A DNA stretch of 64,000 nucleotides from Pirellulales bacterium (GTDB taxonomy: Bacteria > Planctomycetota > Planctomycetia > Pirellulales > Lacipirellulaceae). The DNA lies in contig JANQOF010000063.1 in assembly GCA_028279215.1 (NCBI GenBank), positions 84,441-148,440 on the forward strand. Reading direction: 5' to 3'. Shown here one piece after another: positions 26,353 through 36,853 of the stretch. How positions within the stretch are numbered: position 1 is the stretch's first letter; every line of letters starts with the position of its first letter. Position numbers and translations under genes: made by a program. The notes below the pieces were generated by a model. The model had not been told where the DNA came from. It searched no databases and saw only the letters and a list, made by a program, of their open reading frames with translations.

Positions 26353-28707
26353 ATGGGCAAGAAACTCAATGTAGTGTGCGCCTTCGCCGCGATCCTAACG
26401 ACACTCGGCCTTCCGAACGCCAGCGACGCGATCGCGGAATCCCCGAACATCATCTACGTGATTGTCGACGACGCTGGCCTTGGCGACTTCAGTGCGTTCA
26501 CACCAGGCTCGCCGGTAAGTACGCCAAATCTTGATGCACTTGCGGCCGGAGGCATGACATTCACCAATGCGTACTCCAGTGCCCCGGTCTGCGCACCGGC
26601 TCGCAGCTCCCTGATGACAGGCTACCATATGGGGCACGCGCCGGTTCGTAGCAACAGCGGTGGGACGAATCTATTCCGCTCCGACTTCACGGTCGCAGAG
26701 ATGCTACAAGACGCTGGGTACCACACCGCGGGCTTCGGCAAATGGGGATTGGGCAACTCTGGCACCACCGGTGCGCCCGAACTCCAAGGCTGGGATCGCT
26801 TCTTCGGATACAACCATCAGGTGCACGCGCACAACCACTACACTAACAACCTGCGCGACAACGGCCGCGTCGTATCTCTACCGGAGAACAACGGTGCGCC
26901 CAACGGAGGGCTTGTCGACCCGGCACGCACCCACACGTTCAATCTCTACACGCAAGAGATGCAATCCTATGTGCAGCAACGCGCGCAGTCGGGGCAGCCA
27001 TTCTTCGCCTACGGCGCTTGGACGCCGCCGCACAAAGACAATGAGATCCCCGCCGACGAGCCCCTCTATCAGCAGTATGCCAATGTGCCCGGGTGGAACG
27101 AGGGTACAAAGATTCAGGCGACTTTCATGTCTATGATCGATCGAGAGGTCGGACGCCTCGTCGGTATTGTCAACGACCCTAATGGCGATGGCAACACGAG
27201 TGACAGTGTCGCGGACAACACGCTCATCATGTTTGTTTCGGACAACGGAGGCGACGAAGGCGGACTGAACTATGATCGCAACACGGGGCTGCGCGGGCAA
27301 AAGGGGACCGTTTACGAAGGCGGCCTGCGCGTGCCGATGATCGCCTCGTGGGCAGGAGTTGTGCCCGCGGGTAGCTCGTCTGATGTAAAGACTTACTTCG
27401 CCGATTTGTTGCCCACCTTCGCCGACCTGGCGGGCGTGGCAAGTCTGGTTCCATCCGACACCGATGGCCTCTCGTTGGCGCCAACGCTGACCGGCCAGGG
27501 GGTGCAGGCCGAGCATACGTTCCTGTACTTCGAGGACGAACCTTATAACTTCGGCAGCGGCGTGCTGACCGGCAACCTCCGCCAGGCCGTTCGCTTGGGC
27601 GACTGGAAGGGCGTGAAGAATGGCACAAACAACTCGATCGAGCTCTACGACTTGTCCTTAGACCCCGACGAGTCGAACAACATCGCGGCCGCGAACCCGT
27701 CGGTCGTCTCGCAGATCGCGGCGATCATGGCTGCCGAACACGAAGACGCCCGTATCCAGCTCGATACGAACTCCGGCGGCAACGGCGCAGCCACCGAGCG
27801 GGGCATCCGACGCCATCTTCGCACCATCGCCGCACTGGATAACGCTTCGTTTGAGTCTCCAGCGCTGGAAGGCAACTTCTTGAACGGCGGCGCCGAGGGC
27901 TGGTCGGGGGGCTTTGTACAGAATGTCCCCAACACCGAGGCAAACAACGGTGCGGAAATGTTCCTCGACCCTACGCCAGACGGCGACCAAGTCGGCGGAT
28001 TGAACGTCGGCGGCTCGATCTCACAGGCTCTACGTGACGGTCTGGGCAACGACTGGGAACTATTTCTTGACGACCTGGAGCAGCAGTGGGTTGTCGACCT
28101 GCATATCGGAAGACGCGCCGATGGCGTCAATGGCAATACGACGCTTCGCGTCGAACTCGTTTCCGAATCAGGGGTGGCCTATCTGACCGGTAACTACGAC
28201 ACCGTGCAGCTACAACCGGGCGAATGGTCGCACGAGTCGCTATCGCTGTCGTTAACCACTAATACCCCCGCGCGGTCGCTGATGACGTCCGATCTGGGCG
28301 ACGGCTTATCCCTCGTGTTCTCCAACGTCGGTGGGAATGGACAGGTGCTATTCGACAAAGTCTCGGTTTCGGTACTTAGTGATTGGATGCCTGGGGACCT
28401 GACCGGTGACAACCAAATCACTCTAGCCGACTGGTTCGTATTGCAGTCGAGTCTGCTAGCGGACACGTCGCACCTGTCGCTGAGTGATGCGTACGCACTG
28501 GGCGACATCGATAACAGCGGTCGCGTTGGTCCGGAGGACTTCCGCGAGTTCAAGCGATCTTGGGAGTTGCTCTACGGCACGGCAGCCCTAGCCCAGCTAA
28601 CCACGGCCGTCCCCGAACCACCGAGCGGCGCAGTCGCAATGTTACTGGCGACTGCAGCCTCCATCTGCGGGCTTAGGCCTGTACTACTCCAGAGAATGAC
28701 GCAGTGA
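26353..28707 (+). CDS. Sulfatase with dockerin repeats and PEP-CTERM tail
   Basis: A protein of 784 residues from the ATG at 26353 (the longer frame overlaps the preceding gene). A signal peptide is followed by SPNIIYVIVDDAGLGDF (metal-binding Asp pair). The formylglycine motif CAPAR is at residues 80-84 with SSLMTG behind it, and FGKWGLGNSG and FVSDNGGDEGG follow. A beta-sandwich region near 500-670, two dockerin-like calcium loops (GDLTGDNQITLADW, GDIDNSGRVGPEDF) and a PEP-CTERM end (VPEPPSGAVAML) complete it. It should hydrolyse a sulfate ester of a carbohydrate outside the cell. Its last four bases overlap the next sulfatase gene. Confidence 0.92.
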   Translation: MGKKLNVVCAFAAILTTLGLPNASDAIAESPNIIYVIVDDAGLGDFSAFTPGSPVSTPNLDALAAGGMTFTNAYSSAPVCAPARSSLMTGYHMGHAPVRSNSGGTNLFRSDFTVAEMLQDAGYHTAGFGKWGLGNSGTTGAPELQGWDRFFGYNHQVHAHNHYTNNLRDNGRVVSLPENNGAPNGGLVDPARTHTFNLYTQEMQSYVQQRAQSGQPFFAYGAWTPPHKDNEIPADEPLYQQYANVPGWNEGTKIQATFMSMIDREVGRLVGIVNDPNGDGNTSDSVADNTLIMFVSDNGGDEGGLNYDRNTGLRGQKGTVYEGGLRVPMIASWAGVVPAGSSSDVKTYFADLLPTFADLAGVASLVPSDTDGLSLAPTLTGQGVQAEHTFLYFEDEPYNFGSGVLTGNLRQAVRLGDWKGVKNGTNNSIELYDLSLDPDESNNIAAANPSVVSQIAAIMAAEHEDARIQLDTNSGGNGAATERGIRRHLRTIAALDNASFESPALEGNFLNGGAEGWSGGFVQNVPNTEANNGAEMFLDPTPDGDQVGGLNVGGSISQALRDGLGNDWELFLDDLEQQWVVDLHIGRRADGVNGNTTLRVELVSESGVAYLTGNYDTVQLQPGEWSHESLSLSLTTNTPARSLMTSDLGDGLSLVFSNVGGNGQVLFDKVSVSVLSDWMPGDLTGDNQITLADWFVLQSSLLADTSHLSLSDAYALGDIDNSGRVGPEDFREFKRSWELLYGTAALAQLTTAVPEPPSGAVAMLLATAASICGLRPVLLQRMTQ

Positions 28708-31700
28708 GAACACTTTTGACGATTTGCCGGCAAGCCCTGAACGCTTCGTTCCTAGTGGCCGCGACCATGCCCGCTCTGGCGGACCAACCGAACGTCGTGC
28801 TCATCATGGTCGACGACATGGCGTACCACGAGTTGGGAGTCACCGGTCAGAATGACCGCGCTGCTAGTGGCATGGCAGCAATCGAGACGCCGAACATTGA
28901 CGCACTCGCGCAGCAGGGTCTGATGCTCACGGAGTTCTACGCCACTCCTATCTGCGGTTCGACTCGTGGGTCGTTACTGACGGGATTTCATAACGGTCAT
29001 TCTTCGATCGACCGCAACGGCGGCAATCAGGGTGGTAATCCGTTGCGCGACGTCGACAAGACCTTCGCACAAACACTCAAGGCGGCCGGCTACACTACCG
29101 GCGCGTTTGGCAAATGGGGTGTCGGGGGATTCGATCAGACACTGACTGGTGGTGGCGTCGACAACATTAACACTGCGGCAATCACCCATCCGGACGCGAC
29201 ACCCGCGTCGAAGGGCTTTGACGAGTTTTACGGCTACCTCAACCAGCTTCATGCCCATAACTACTACGTCAATTTTCTGTGGGAACACGATACGGACAAC
29301 TCAGGCGATACGGGAGGAATGCAGATTGCTCCGACGAGCACTGCCGACTACTCGCACGATCTGATTGCGAACAAATCGCTGCAGTTCATTGCCGACCATG
29401 CCGACGAATCGGCTCAGAATCCGTTCTTACTCTATCTGCCGTACACCATACCTCATGGCAACTTCAACCCGCCAAACGACTCCATTCGGCAAGGGTATCT
29501 TGCTGCTGGCTACTCCAGCGCCCAAGCCGACTACGCGGCAATGATGAAACGCATGGACAACAGCGTGGGCGACATGATCGACCGGCTCAAAGACCCGGAC
29601 GGAAACGGAGACGAAAGCGACAGCGTGTACGACAACACGCTGATACTATTCGCGTCAGACAACGGTGGAACAGCGCAGAACTCGCTGTTCAACGGCGGCG
29701 GCAACCTCCGTGGCCAGAAAGGCAGCGTTTACGAAGGGGGCATTAAGTCGCCGTTCATCGCCCATTGGAATGGCACCATCACCCCAGGACAGGTGGATCA
29801 CGACACGATTTCGGGGCTCGACGATCTGTACGCCACGCTCAGCGAACTGGCCAGCGCCGACCGCGACGTTGGGCTCGACGGTACTTCAATCGCTGGCCTC
29901 TTCACCGGACAAGCTCGAGAGAAACGCGACATTTTCATCTTCGAGGGCAATGGAACCGCGTGGTCGATTCGCATGGGCGACTGGAAGATGGTGAATGGAA
30001 CCGAACTCTACGACCTGGCAAACGACCCCAGCGAATCGTCCAACGTTGCTGGTGCAAATCCAGCGATTGCGACCCTGATGCATCAAATCGCCCTCGACGA
30101 GGGAGTGTTGTCCGACATTGGCGCCGGTGCGGTGCAAACGACGCACATTGTTCAGTACAAGAGCTGGCAACCACAGGGTGGGTCTCAAAACTGGCAGGCG
30201 GCGGCCAACTGGACAGGTGGTAGCGAATTCAATACGCGCGGCACTGCGGCCAATAATTTCGACACGGCACCCGCCGACAACTGGATAGCCACGGTCAACA
30301 ACACCACTGGCGCGGCGCTGGAAGCCGTGGTCGACGAAGATTCATCGCTGCTGGCGCTGGAAGTACACGGGTCGTCGGCTGCCATGAAGATCCGTGTCGC
30401 CCCAGGCGCCTCACTCATGGCCCGAAATGGCGCCGTCATCGGCAGCGGTGCGACGCTCGAGAACGATGGGGGCACGCTGCACACTCTGCGATCGATTCGA
30501 GTTGAAGAAGGCGGTACGCTAGCCGGCAACGGCGAGATCGCAACTTCGTACGACACAACTGGTACTCCGTTTCAGCTCAAGGCAGACTTGATCAACACCG
30601 GTGTGGTCGACATCTTCCCGTCGAACGGTGGCGTGACACAGGTTGAGCTCATTGCCAATGGCGGGTTCGAAATGGGAACGCAAATTGATGGCAGCGCCAA
30701 TTACAAGTTTGTGGAACTGGACGCCTGGAGCAGCGATGGCGACGAAGCGGCGCTCGACGCGGCCGTCGCTAACAACGCGCGATCCGGCGGATATCGCGGC
30801 CTCATCGCATCGCGTCTCAATGACCCCCACAACCTGCTGCAGAATACCGGCCATGTAATCTCTTCAGGCGACGAGTTGGCACTAAGCTTCTGGCATCGCG
30901 CATTCTCCGGCTGGGACGAAGGGGTAGACGACCTGGTTGCTCAAGTGTTCTATCTTGACGACAACGAACAGCAACAGGTACTGCAGACCATTGTCGTGTC
31001 CCCGTCGAGCGCTTGGGCATCGCAGGCGATGACGCTTAACCCCATTAGCGACCCGAACGCCGCTGGACGAGAGCTGTGGATCGAAATCGATGCGGCGAGC
31101 GGCAATGCAGTTACCAGCAATGAGTTTGCATCGCTGGACGACGTCAGCCTGACGATCGCTGCGGCCGCGCCCCCTCGCCCGGCGATCCTTGCAGTCGCAG
31201 GCGACTATGTCCAAGACGACGCCGGCAGGTTGCAGGTCGATCTGATGGGCGGTGGCGGGAACCCCGGCGTCGACTTCGACCAACTCGACGTCACGGGCAA
31301 CGCGATACTCGGTGGCGTGCTCGAAGTACGCCTCGACGGCGGCTACCAACCTTCTGCGGGTACGGTGTTCTCCGTAGTCGAGGCCGGCCAGCGAATCGGT
31401 GAATTCAACAGCATCGACTTGCCAGCATTGGCTGGTGGGCTGACTCTGAGCGTCGAATACTCAACAAACGCCGTCGCTCTTACGGTAGACGGGGTGCTGG
31501 GCGATTACAACAAGAACGGTGTTGTCGACTTGGCCGACTACACCGTTTGGCGGGACGCCTTGGGCCAGACGGGCGACGGCCTCGTCGCCGACGGTGACTT
31601 CAGTGGGACAGTCGACATCGGCGACTATCAGGTTTGGAAAGACAACTTCGGTGCCACAACGTCGAACCCGAACTTGTTGTCAGCTCCGATTCCCGAACCA

Positions 31701-31805
31701 GCAGCCGCCGTGCTACTCATCATGCAGGGCGGGTGGGTGCTCGTAACTTCCAAGTATTTTCGAGCAACGCCGCTGGCCGCAACACGCCGTGTCCACGGCG
31801 AGTAG
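28704..31805 (+). CDS. Second sulfatase-like protein with PEP-CTERM tail
   Basis: A protein of 1,033 residues, translationally coupled to the first sulfatase (ATGA overlap). A signal peptide is followed by QPNVVLIMVDDMAYHELG, then CGSTRGSLLTG at residues 84-94 in the place of the formylglycine motif, FGKWGVGGFD and FASDNGGTAQ. After about residue 470 come an autotransporter-like or beta-helix-like region, a lectin-like beta sandwich, dockerin repeats (GDYNKNGVVDLADYTVW, GDFSGTVDIGDYQVW) and PEP-CTERM (IPEPAAAVLLIM). The third position of the active motif is Ser instead of the usual Pro or Ala, so activation of the Cys is uncertain. Confidence 0.9.
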   Translation: MRTLLTICRQALNASFLVAATMPALADQPNVVLIMVDDMAYHELGVTGQNDRAASGMAAIETPNIDALAQQGLMLTEFYATPICGSTRGSLLTGFHNGHSSIDRNGGNQGGNPLRDVDKTFAQTLKAAGYTTGAFGKWGVGGFDQTLTGGGVDNINTAAITHPDATPASKGFDEFYGYLNQLHAHNYYVNFLWEHDTDNSGDTGGMQIAPTSTADYSHDLIANKSLQFIADHADESAQNPFLLYLPYTIPHGNFNPPNDSIRQGYLAAGYSSAQADYAAMMKRMDNSVGDMIDRLKDPDGNGDESDSVYDNTLILFASDNGGTAQNSLFNGGGNLRGQKGSVYEGGIKSPFIAHWNGTITPGQVDHDTISGLDDLYATLSELASADRDVGLDGTSIAGLFTGQAREKRDIFIFEGNGTAWSIRMGDWKMVNGTELYDLANDPSESSNVAGANPAIATLMHQIALDEGVLSDIGAGAVQTTHIVQYKSWQPQGGSQNWQAAANWTGGSEFNTRGTAANNFDTAPADNWIATVNNTTGAALEAVVDEDSSLLALEVHGSSAAMKIRVAPGASLMARNGAVIGSGATLENDGGTLHTLRSIRVEEGGTLAGNGEIATSYDTTGTPFQLKADLINTGVVDIFPSNGGVTQVELIANGGFEMGTQIDGSANYKFVELDAWSSDGDEAALDAAVANNARSGGYRGLIASRLNDPHNLLQNTGHVISSGDELALSFWHRAFSGWDEGVDDLVAQVFYLDDNEQQQVLQTIVVSPSSAWASQAMTLNPISDPNAAGRELWIEIDAASGNAVTSNEFASLDDVSLTIAAAAPPRPAILAVAGDYVQDDAGRLQVDLMGGGGNPGVDFDQLDVTGNAILGGVLEVRLDGGYQPSAGTVFSVVEAGQRIGEFNSIDLPALAGGLTLSVEYSTNAVALTVDGVLGDYNKNGVVDLADYTVWRDALGQTGDGLVADGDFSGTVDIGDYQVWKDNFGATTSNPNLLSAPIPEPAAAVLLIMQGGWVLVTSKYFRATPLAATRRVHGE

Positions 31806-31831
31806 GCTCTGCGAACGACGCCCGCAGAGCC
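31805..31831 (+). terminator. Hairpin directly after the sulfatase operon
   Basis: A perfect 9-bp stem (GGCTCTGCG at 31805-31813 with 31823-31831) begins on the last base of the stop codon. No T run follows, so it may be a Rho-assisted terminator or an RNA-stabilising structure. Confidence 0.55.
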
Positions 31832-32253
31832 TCTAAGCCATCCGTAGCAAGGGCTGCTACGCGACGATTCTCGCCCAAACCTGCCAAGATCCTCCAATAG
31901 GCCCTCGTTGGCGCGGGCGCATGCCGCCGGCACCGCGTTCGCGCGGCTTCTTTACCACGAACCTGCTGGACAACTCGTGAGCCGTTCTACCACCAGCCGG
32001 TGTCCTCAATGTCCAACTCTTAGCTCGTTCTGCCGGTATAGCCACCTCGACAAGGCGCTTTCCGGGGCCTCCCGGAGACCGAAATAGCGGACCCTACCTC
32101 GGACTTCTTCGGTCCGTCATTTCTTTGTGCTGGCAGAGAGCGGAGAGTCAAGGCTATGGTTTGGAGGGCTTTCCCCATTTAGTAGAATCAGTCATTCCCA
32201 TCGACCATTCTGCGTGCTCAAACAAGAACGTATACTACACGACTATTTCGCAA
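31832..32253. other. Intergenic region, no gene seen
   Basis: About 420 bases with no convincing coding frame. A TATACT at 32231-32236 could be the -10 element of the tRNA gene that starts 18 bases later. Confidence 0.45.
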
Positions 32254-32327
32254 GCGCCCGTAGCTTAGTTGGATAGAGCAGCGGACTTCTAATCCGCAGG
32301 TCGCAGGTTCGAATCCTGCCGGGCGCG
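32254..32327 (+). tRNA. tRNA-Arg, anticodon TCT
   Basis: A cloverleaf folds with acceptor GCGCCCG/CGGGCGC, D arm GCTTAGTTGGATAGAGC, anticodon stem GCGGA/TCCGC around the loop CTTCTAA (anticodon TCT, reading AGA) and T arm GCAGG-TTCGAAT-CCTGC. The 3' CCA is not encoded. No integrase or direct repeat of the 3' end is visible nearby. Confidence 0.96.
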
Positions 32328-32438
32328 CTTTGAGAGTTAGTTGCCGAAGCAAGCGCTTTCTGTTTCCTCCTGACGCTCGGAGTCGGGTCACAGCCGATGG
32401 TCTCTACGAAACTGGGACGGTGTAGTCGAATACTCACG

Positions 32439-33587
32439 TTAAAAGCAACGAGTTAGGGATTCGGCACGATCGAAACCACACCTATGTGCAATCTGTGCAA
32501 CTTGCAGCCTGGTATCGCACAGCAGTTGTGCGGCGAGTTGAGCCTGAAGCCGGCGCAGTGCTTCCGCCGGACTTCGTCCAAGCGACCTCTTGAAGCGTTG
32601 TTCAAGAGTTCTGCGACTAACGCCGATTTCTTCCGCGACGGTTCGTATTTCGACGCCACCGTCCAGTTTTGCTTCCATGTACTTGAGCGCGTCCGACACG
32701 ATCTCGTCGTCGCTGGCGAGCCAATCCGTAGACTGCCTTGGGACAATCCTTGATGGTGGGATGAGCGTAGGACGAGACGGCGGTGCCGCTCCGCCCATCA
32801 GCGCCTCCAGAAGCCTGGCTGCCTCAAACCCAATTTTCTCTTCCGACAGATCGATGCTCGTCAACGGTGGCTGGGATAGCGCCGAACTAATCTTGTCGTG
32901 CTCACCGCCCATCACAGCAACATCTCGGGGCACGTCTAAGCGCATCATTGCACATGCCTGAGTTACTATTCTTGCTTGTGCATTGTCGAAGGCGAGGACG
33001 GCGATCGGTTTTGGTAGTGGCTGCAGCCAGTCGGCGATTCTATCGATCTGGTCGATCCATTGGATGTCCGTAACAACACCCGCTGCAGGTTTGTACATAT
33101 GGCAGGCGTATCCGGCTCGACTTAGCTCATGTCGAAATGCACTGCCCAAACGATCATGCCTATCCGTTCGTTCGCTCGCTGGACAGTAAGCGAAGTTCTC
33201 ATAGCGAAGCGAAACGAGGTAGTCCGCAACCATCTTACCAGTAGCCGCCTCGTCGCTGGTACATCGAGGTATCGGGAAGTCAGGAAAGCGGTACCATGAC
33301 AGATTCACGCTGGGGATTCCCGATGAATGCAGTTGCTCCGCGAGTGCCTCGTGGGTGACTCGTGCTATGACGCCGTCGAAATGAACTTCGTCGGGCAGCA
33401 TCAAACGATCTTGCTTGCCCCAAGGCCGCCAATGGCACACCCAAGGTTGCCAGGCGTCACGCCGGATGTATTCGGCAATACCCGCCAGCATTCCGCTCCC
33501 CCAACTGCTCGAGCTTTCGATAAGCAGCGCAACGTGTGGTGCCTTAGCGCGCGTGATTGCGCGTGCTTCTAGGAACGGCTTCTGCAT
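32439..33587 (-). CDS. XylR-type AraC-family regulator, truncated by a premature stop
   Basis: A protein of 382 residues from Met at 33587 (MQKPFLEARAIT); an upstream in-frame start at 33674 would add 29 residues. Residues 15-270 form a LacI-like ligand-binding domain (HVALLIESSSSWGSGMLAGI, IAVLAFDNAQARIV, LTSIDLSEEKIGFEAARLLEALM). This is followed by an AraC DNA-binding domain (VRTVAEEIGVSRRTLEQRFKRSLGRSP-like first helix-turn-helix, then VAQIAHRCGFDRAESLTRCF). The frame stops there with TAA. The same frame downstream to 32388 encodes REYSTTPSQFRRDHRL, exactly the missing end of the second helix-turn-helix, so a nonsense mutation is likely. It probably regulated nearby polysaccharide genes. 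Confidence 0.85.
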   Translation of the reverse strand: MQKPFLEARAITRAKAPHVALLIESSSSWGSGMLAGIAEYIRRDAWQPWVCHWRPWGKQDRLMLPDEVHFDGVIARVTHEALAEQLHSSGIPSVNLSWYRFPDFPIPRCTSDEAATGKMVADYLVSLRYENFAYCPASERTDRHDRLGSAFRHELSRAGYACHMYKPAAGVVTDIQWIDQIDRIADWLQPLPKPIAVLAFDNAQARIVTQACAMMRLDVPRDVAVMGGEHDKISSALSQPPLTSIDLSEEKIGFEAARLLEALMGGAAPPSRPTLIPPSRIVPRQSTDWLASDDEIVSDALKYMEAKLDGGVEIRTVAEEIGVSRRTLEQRFKRSLGRSPAEALRRLQAQLAAQLLCDTRLQVAQIAHRCGFDRAESLTRCF

Positions 33588-33787
33588 GGCTGGGAAGAAA
33601 CGGGTGGCGCTGGTTCGGCGTAGCCTAGATCCAAGCTTAGCGACAATTTTGTTCGATAGTTCGCACAATCGCAAACCACCTGCGCTTTTAACGTTTCTTC
33701 ACGCTGCAAGTTGGTATCCTACCGCTTCGAAGGCGTTCGGCGAAACACCGGCAGGCCACTGCGATACACGTACGAGGAGACCCGAGG

Positions 33788-34858
33788 ATGCTTGATATGC
33801 GCCGTTCCAATAAGAGAGCTTTCACGCTCGTTGAACTGCTGGTCGTCATAGCAATTATTGGAATCCTCGTAGCTCTGCTGTTACCGGCGGTGCAATCCGC
33901 CAGAGAGGCGGCTAGGCGCACGCACTGCAAGAACAACTTGAAGCAGATTGGGCTGGCCGTGCAAATACATTACGACACAGCCAAACACGTTCCATACGGG
34001 GTTGCCCATCTCGAAGGCGAGTACTGGCAATACCCACTGCTGCCATTCATCGAGCAGGCCCAGGTGCAAGCGGTGGGCTCAATCGGACAAAATGGAAATG
34101 GCGCAAACTACTTCTGGACCCATGCGGGACCGTACGATCAGCCCCCGGCCGATCAGTTGCATAGCAACATCCGAATGATAGAGACGGTCTTCGACGTGTT
34201 TCGCTGCCCATCTATGGGACTACCGAAACATCAGCTGGACAACAGCGAGGACGCGGGCTACCTAGTCATGCGTAGGGTACCCTGCTCATACATAGGCTCC
34301 GCATCCGGACTAATCACGCGTCAGACTCAGTTGACGCAGCAGGCCGGAACGGCCGACGGCGTGCTATTCGCACAACCCTGCAACAGTTGGCCCTGCAAGG
34401 AGTTCGGCCCCAAATTTTCCAAGATCACTGACGGGCTTTCAAATACCCTGATCGTTGCCGAGGCGGTGCACGATGCGGCCGCCCAAGAGAATCAGGCAAC
34501 GAGCGTTCCGGAACCACGCGGATCCGGGAAACGAAAAGACCACTGGTACATCGGCGGAGACGCTGGCGACATGGGTTGGGATTATTCAGAGGCACTCGGA
34601 TCGACCGGTGTGCCAATCAACCTTCAAGACCAGTACCGCGACAGCGGGAAAGTCCCTTGCGATGGGCTAAGCAACGCTGAATGCGAACGTCTACAAATCA
34701 GCTTCGGAAGTACTCACCCTGGCGGGGTCAATGGACTTTTGTGCGATGGCTCTGTCAGGTTCTTTGAAGAGTCCGTCGACGCCGATGTTTGGCGAGACTA
34801 TGGCACGCGCGCAAGCCAAGAGCCCAGTTCCACTACTGTAGTCGACGGCCAACTCTAG
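33788..34858 (+). CDS. DUF1559 pseudopilin-like protein
   Basis: A protein of 356 residues with a very short basic leader ([10 protein letters not shown]) before the prepilin motif [24 protein letters not shown] and [21 protein letters not shown]. The family end block is present ([23 protein letters not shown]). It is a paralogue of the protein at 25197 and, like it, precedes a set of PEP-CTERM genes. It should be cleaved by a prepilin peptidase and held in the inner membrane by its hydrophobic helix. An upstream divergent AraC-type regulator lies about 200 bases away. Confidence 0.95.
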   Translation: MLDMRRSNKRAFTLVELLVVIAIIGILVALLLPAVQSAREAARRTHCKNNLKQIGLAVQIHYDTAKHVPYGVAHLEGEYWQYPLLPFIEQAQVQAVGSIGQNGNGANYFWTHAGPYDQPPADQLHSNIRMIETVFDVFRCPSMGLPKHQLDNSEDAGYLVMRRVPCSYIGSASGLITRQTQLTQQAGTADGVLFAQPCNSWPCKEFGPKFSKITDGLSNTLIVAEAVHDAAAQENQATSVPEPRGSGKRKDHWYIGGDAGDMGWDYSEALGSTGVPINLQDQYRDSGKVPCDGLSNAECERLQISFGSTHPGGVNGLLCDGSVRFFEESVDADVWRDYGTRASQEPSSTTVVDGQL

Positions 34859-35371
34859 AGCGCCCTTCACCTATCTGTAACGTGCCCGCTTACTGCGTCT
34901 GCATCGGGCTACGTTGGCCTGCATCAACGAATCATGCAGATTCGCCCGCTTCGGCCGCCTTGCTAGATTTGACTCGTTTGCGCCAGCATCGCTACATCTA
35001 GCCGAAGCTCGCTCTAGATGTCGCATCGACTTCAGTTTTGATCGATGACGACGGCCATGCGTTGTCTGGTGCGCTCCGGCCGCGAGACCATATGAAGATT
35101 CAGTGAGTCGGCTTCGTGTGGGCCGCATGTCTTCCCGGCCAATCGGCCCACGTGAGCGAATGGCAGACGATGAGTCGTCGCAATCCAATCGCAGAATACT
35201 ACCAAGGCTCATGTGAAGTTTCCATGAATAATCGCCGGGTTGCGCCATTCATCAAGTCCGATGCGCGTTGTTTTTGGCTCCACTCTGGCTTCTCGCTAAA
35301 CTACGCACCCACATGAGTGTTGGGTGATGCGTTTGATCTAGCTGTCTTACTTCAACCGGAGAACAGAGCCA
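34859..35371. other. Intergenic region, no gene seen
   Basis: About 510 bases between the DUF1559 gene and the damaged PEP-CTERM gene. Short frames exist but none shows a domain or plausible start. It likely contains the promoter for the PEP-CTERM group. Confidence 0.5.
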
Positions 35372-36789
35372 ATGAGAATCTACGATCTAGCCGCATCGAT
35401 CGGCAGATGCGTGTGCCGTACGGCGTTCCACGTCGCAACGACTGTGCCCGTCGTTGGCGTTGTTGCCGGAGGTCTGGCATTTGCCGGGCAGTCCGATGCC
35501 GCGAATCTCATCATCAACGGCAGCTTCGAACAGAACAACGGATTCAACGGCGACAATAGTGGTTTCGACTGGACGACTGTCCAAGGAGACGACACGTCGC
35601 TTGGTTTCGATGTCTACAGTCACACTACGCAGGTGTACTACTCGGGGCTAGCGCCTGCTGGCTCTGGAGACTGGTATTTTCACACGGTTGGTTTGGGTTC
35701 GCTAACGACGACCGCGGTTATCGTCGAGCAGCAGGTCAACGTTAGTGGAGTTATTGGGCAGCCTTTCGATTTCTCCGCACAGATTGCCGGTTTCGGAGCG
35801 GGTGGTGACACAGCGACCTTGAACCTGATCTTTGATGACGCCGCAACCACTACGGTCGTTTTGGACGGCACCACGGGCGGAGCGGATGGAATCACCAATA
35901 CGTGCAACGAATTTTCCGAGGAGGGCGTGATACCTGCCGATGCCACCACAGCCACGATCCAGATCTTGCAGGCTACTGCCCGCAGCAGCAATGGTAACGA
36001 CAATTACGTCGACCTGGTGAGTCTGTTCGTCGGAACCAACGACCCAGCACCAAAGATCGTTATCGATCGGGATACTGGAGAGATCTCAATTGCCAACAAT
36101 ACCGGCTCGCCGCTCAATTTCCGCGGCTACGCCATCGAGTCGGCAGATGGTGCACTCGTTTCTTCGAACTGGGATTCGATTGCTGGCACGCGCGATGGAT
36201 CCACCAACGGCGATGCGAGCGTCGACGACGACGCTTGGGTACGCTTCTCTGACACCTTAAGCAAGTTCGAGCTTAGCGAGGGATCTCTGGATGTCGCCAC
36301 CCTCGCGAACGGCGATTCCATCACTCTCAGCACCAACGAAGGGGGTCCAGGCCCTTGGCTGGAGTACTACAAGGATGGCGACAAAACAGACGAGACGGTA
36401 CCGACATAACCTTTAGCTACATCGATGATGCAGGCGTGGTACAGTCTGGACTCGTCGAGTTTAGCGGGAACTCACCTCAGGCAGACTTCCTGGACATCAA
36501 CTTCGATGGTTCGATCGACAATGGCGACTGGCTCGACTTCGCCGACGGTTTGGGTGGCAAGTACCCCAGTCTTTCGCCCGCTGAATCGTATCGAGAGGGC
36601 GACCTGAATGGAGACTTAGTAACCAACTTCACCGATTTCAGGATCTTTCAGACTGAATACGACTTCGCCAACGGCGCGAGTTCCTTCCAGGCGATGGTCG
36701 ATAATCTGCAGGCAGTTCCCGAGCCGACGACTTCCCTGCTCTTGCTCGTGACGGCAGTCGGTTTAGCTGCCGGTGTGCGAAGCAAGTGA
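35372..36789 (+). pseudogene. PEP-CTERM protein gene broken by a frameshift
   Basis: The first frame (35372-36409, 345 codons) has a signal peptide and a LIINGSFEQNNGFNGDNSG carbohydrate-binding-like domain very similar to the next gene. It then runs into a TAA just after KTDETVPT. The missing remainder continues in the -1 frame as TFSYIDDAGVVQSGLVEFSG and dockerin repeats (DINFDGSIDNGDW, GDLNGDLVTNFTDF) and ends in VPEPTTSLLLLVTAVGLAAG at 36789. The shift lies between about 36375 and 36406. No classical slippery heptamer stands out, so a one-base deletion (or sequencing error) is more likely than programmed frameshifting. The product would be an exported, envelope-anchored protein. Confidence 0.8.
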
Positions 36790-36853
36790 AGCGGACGAAA
36801 CATCACGAAAAAATGGATAACCAAGTAGCAACCATCCAATAGAGGACTACTCA

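Noticed and set aside
32243..32437. Minus-strand frame of 64 codons containing GRIRTCDLRIRSP
   Set aside because: It is the reverse complement of the tRNA-Arg gene. This well-known peptide pattern is an artefact of tRNA sequence.
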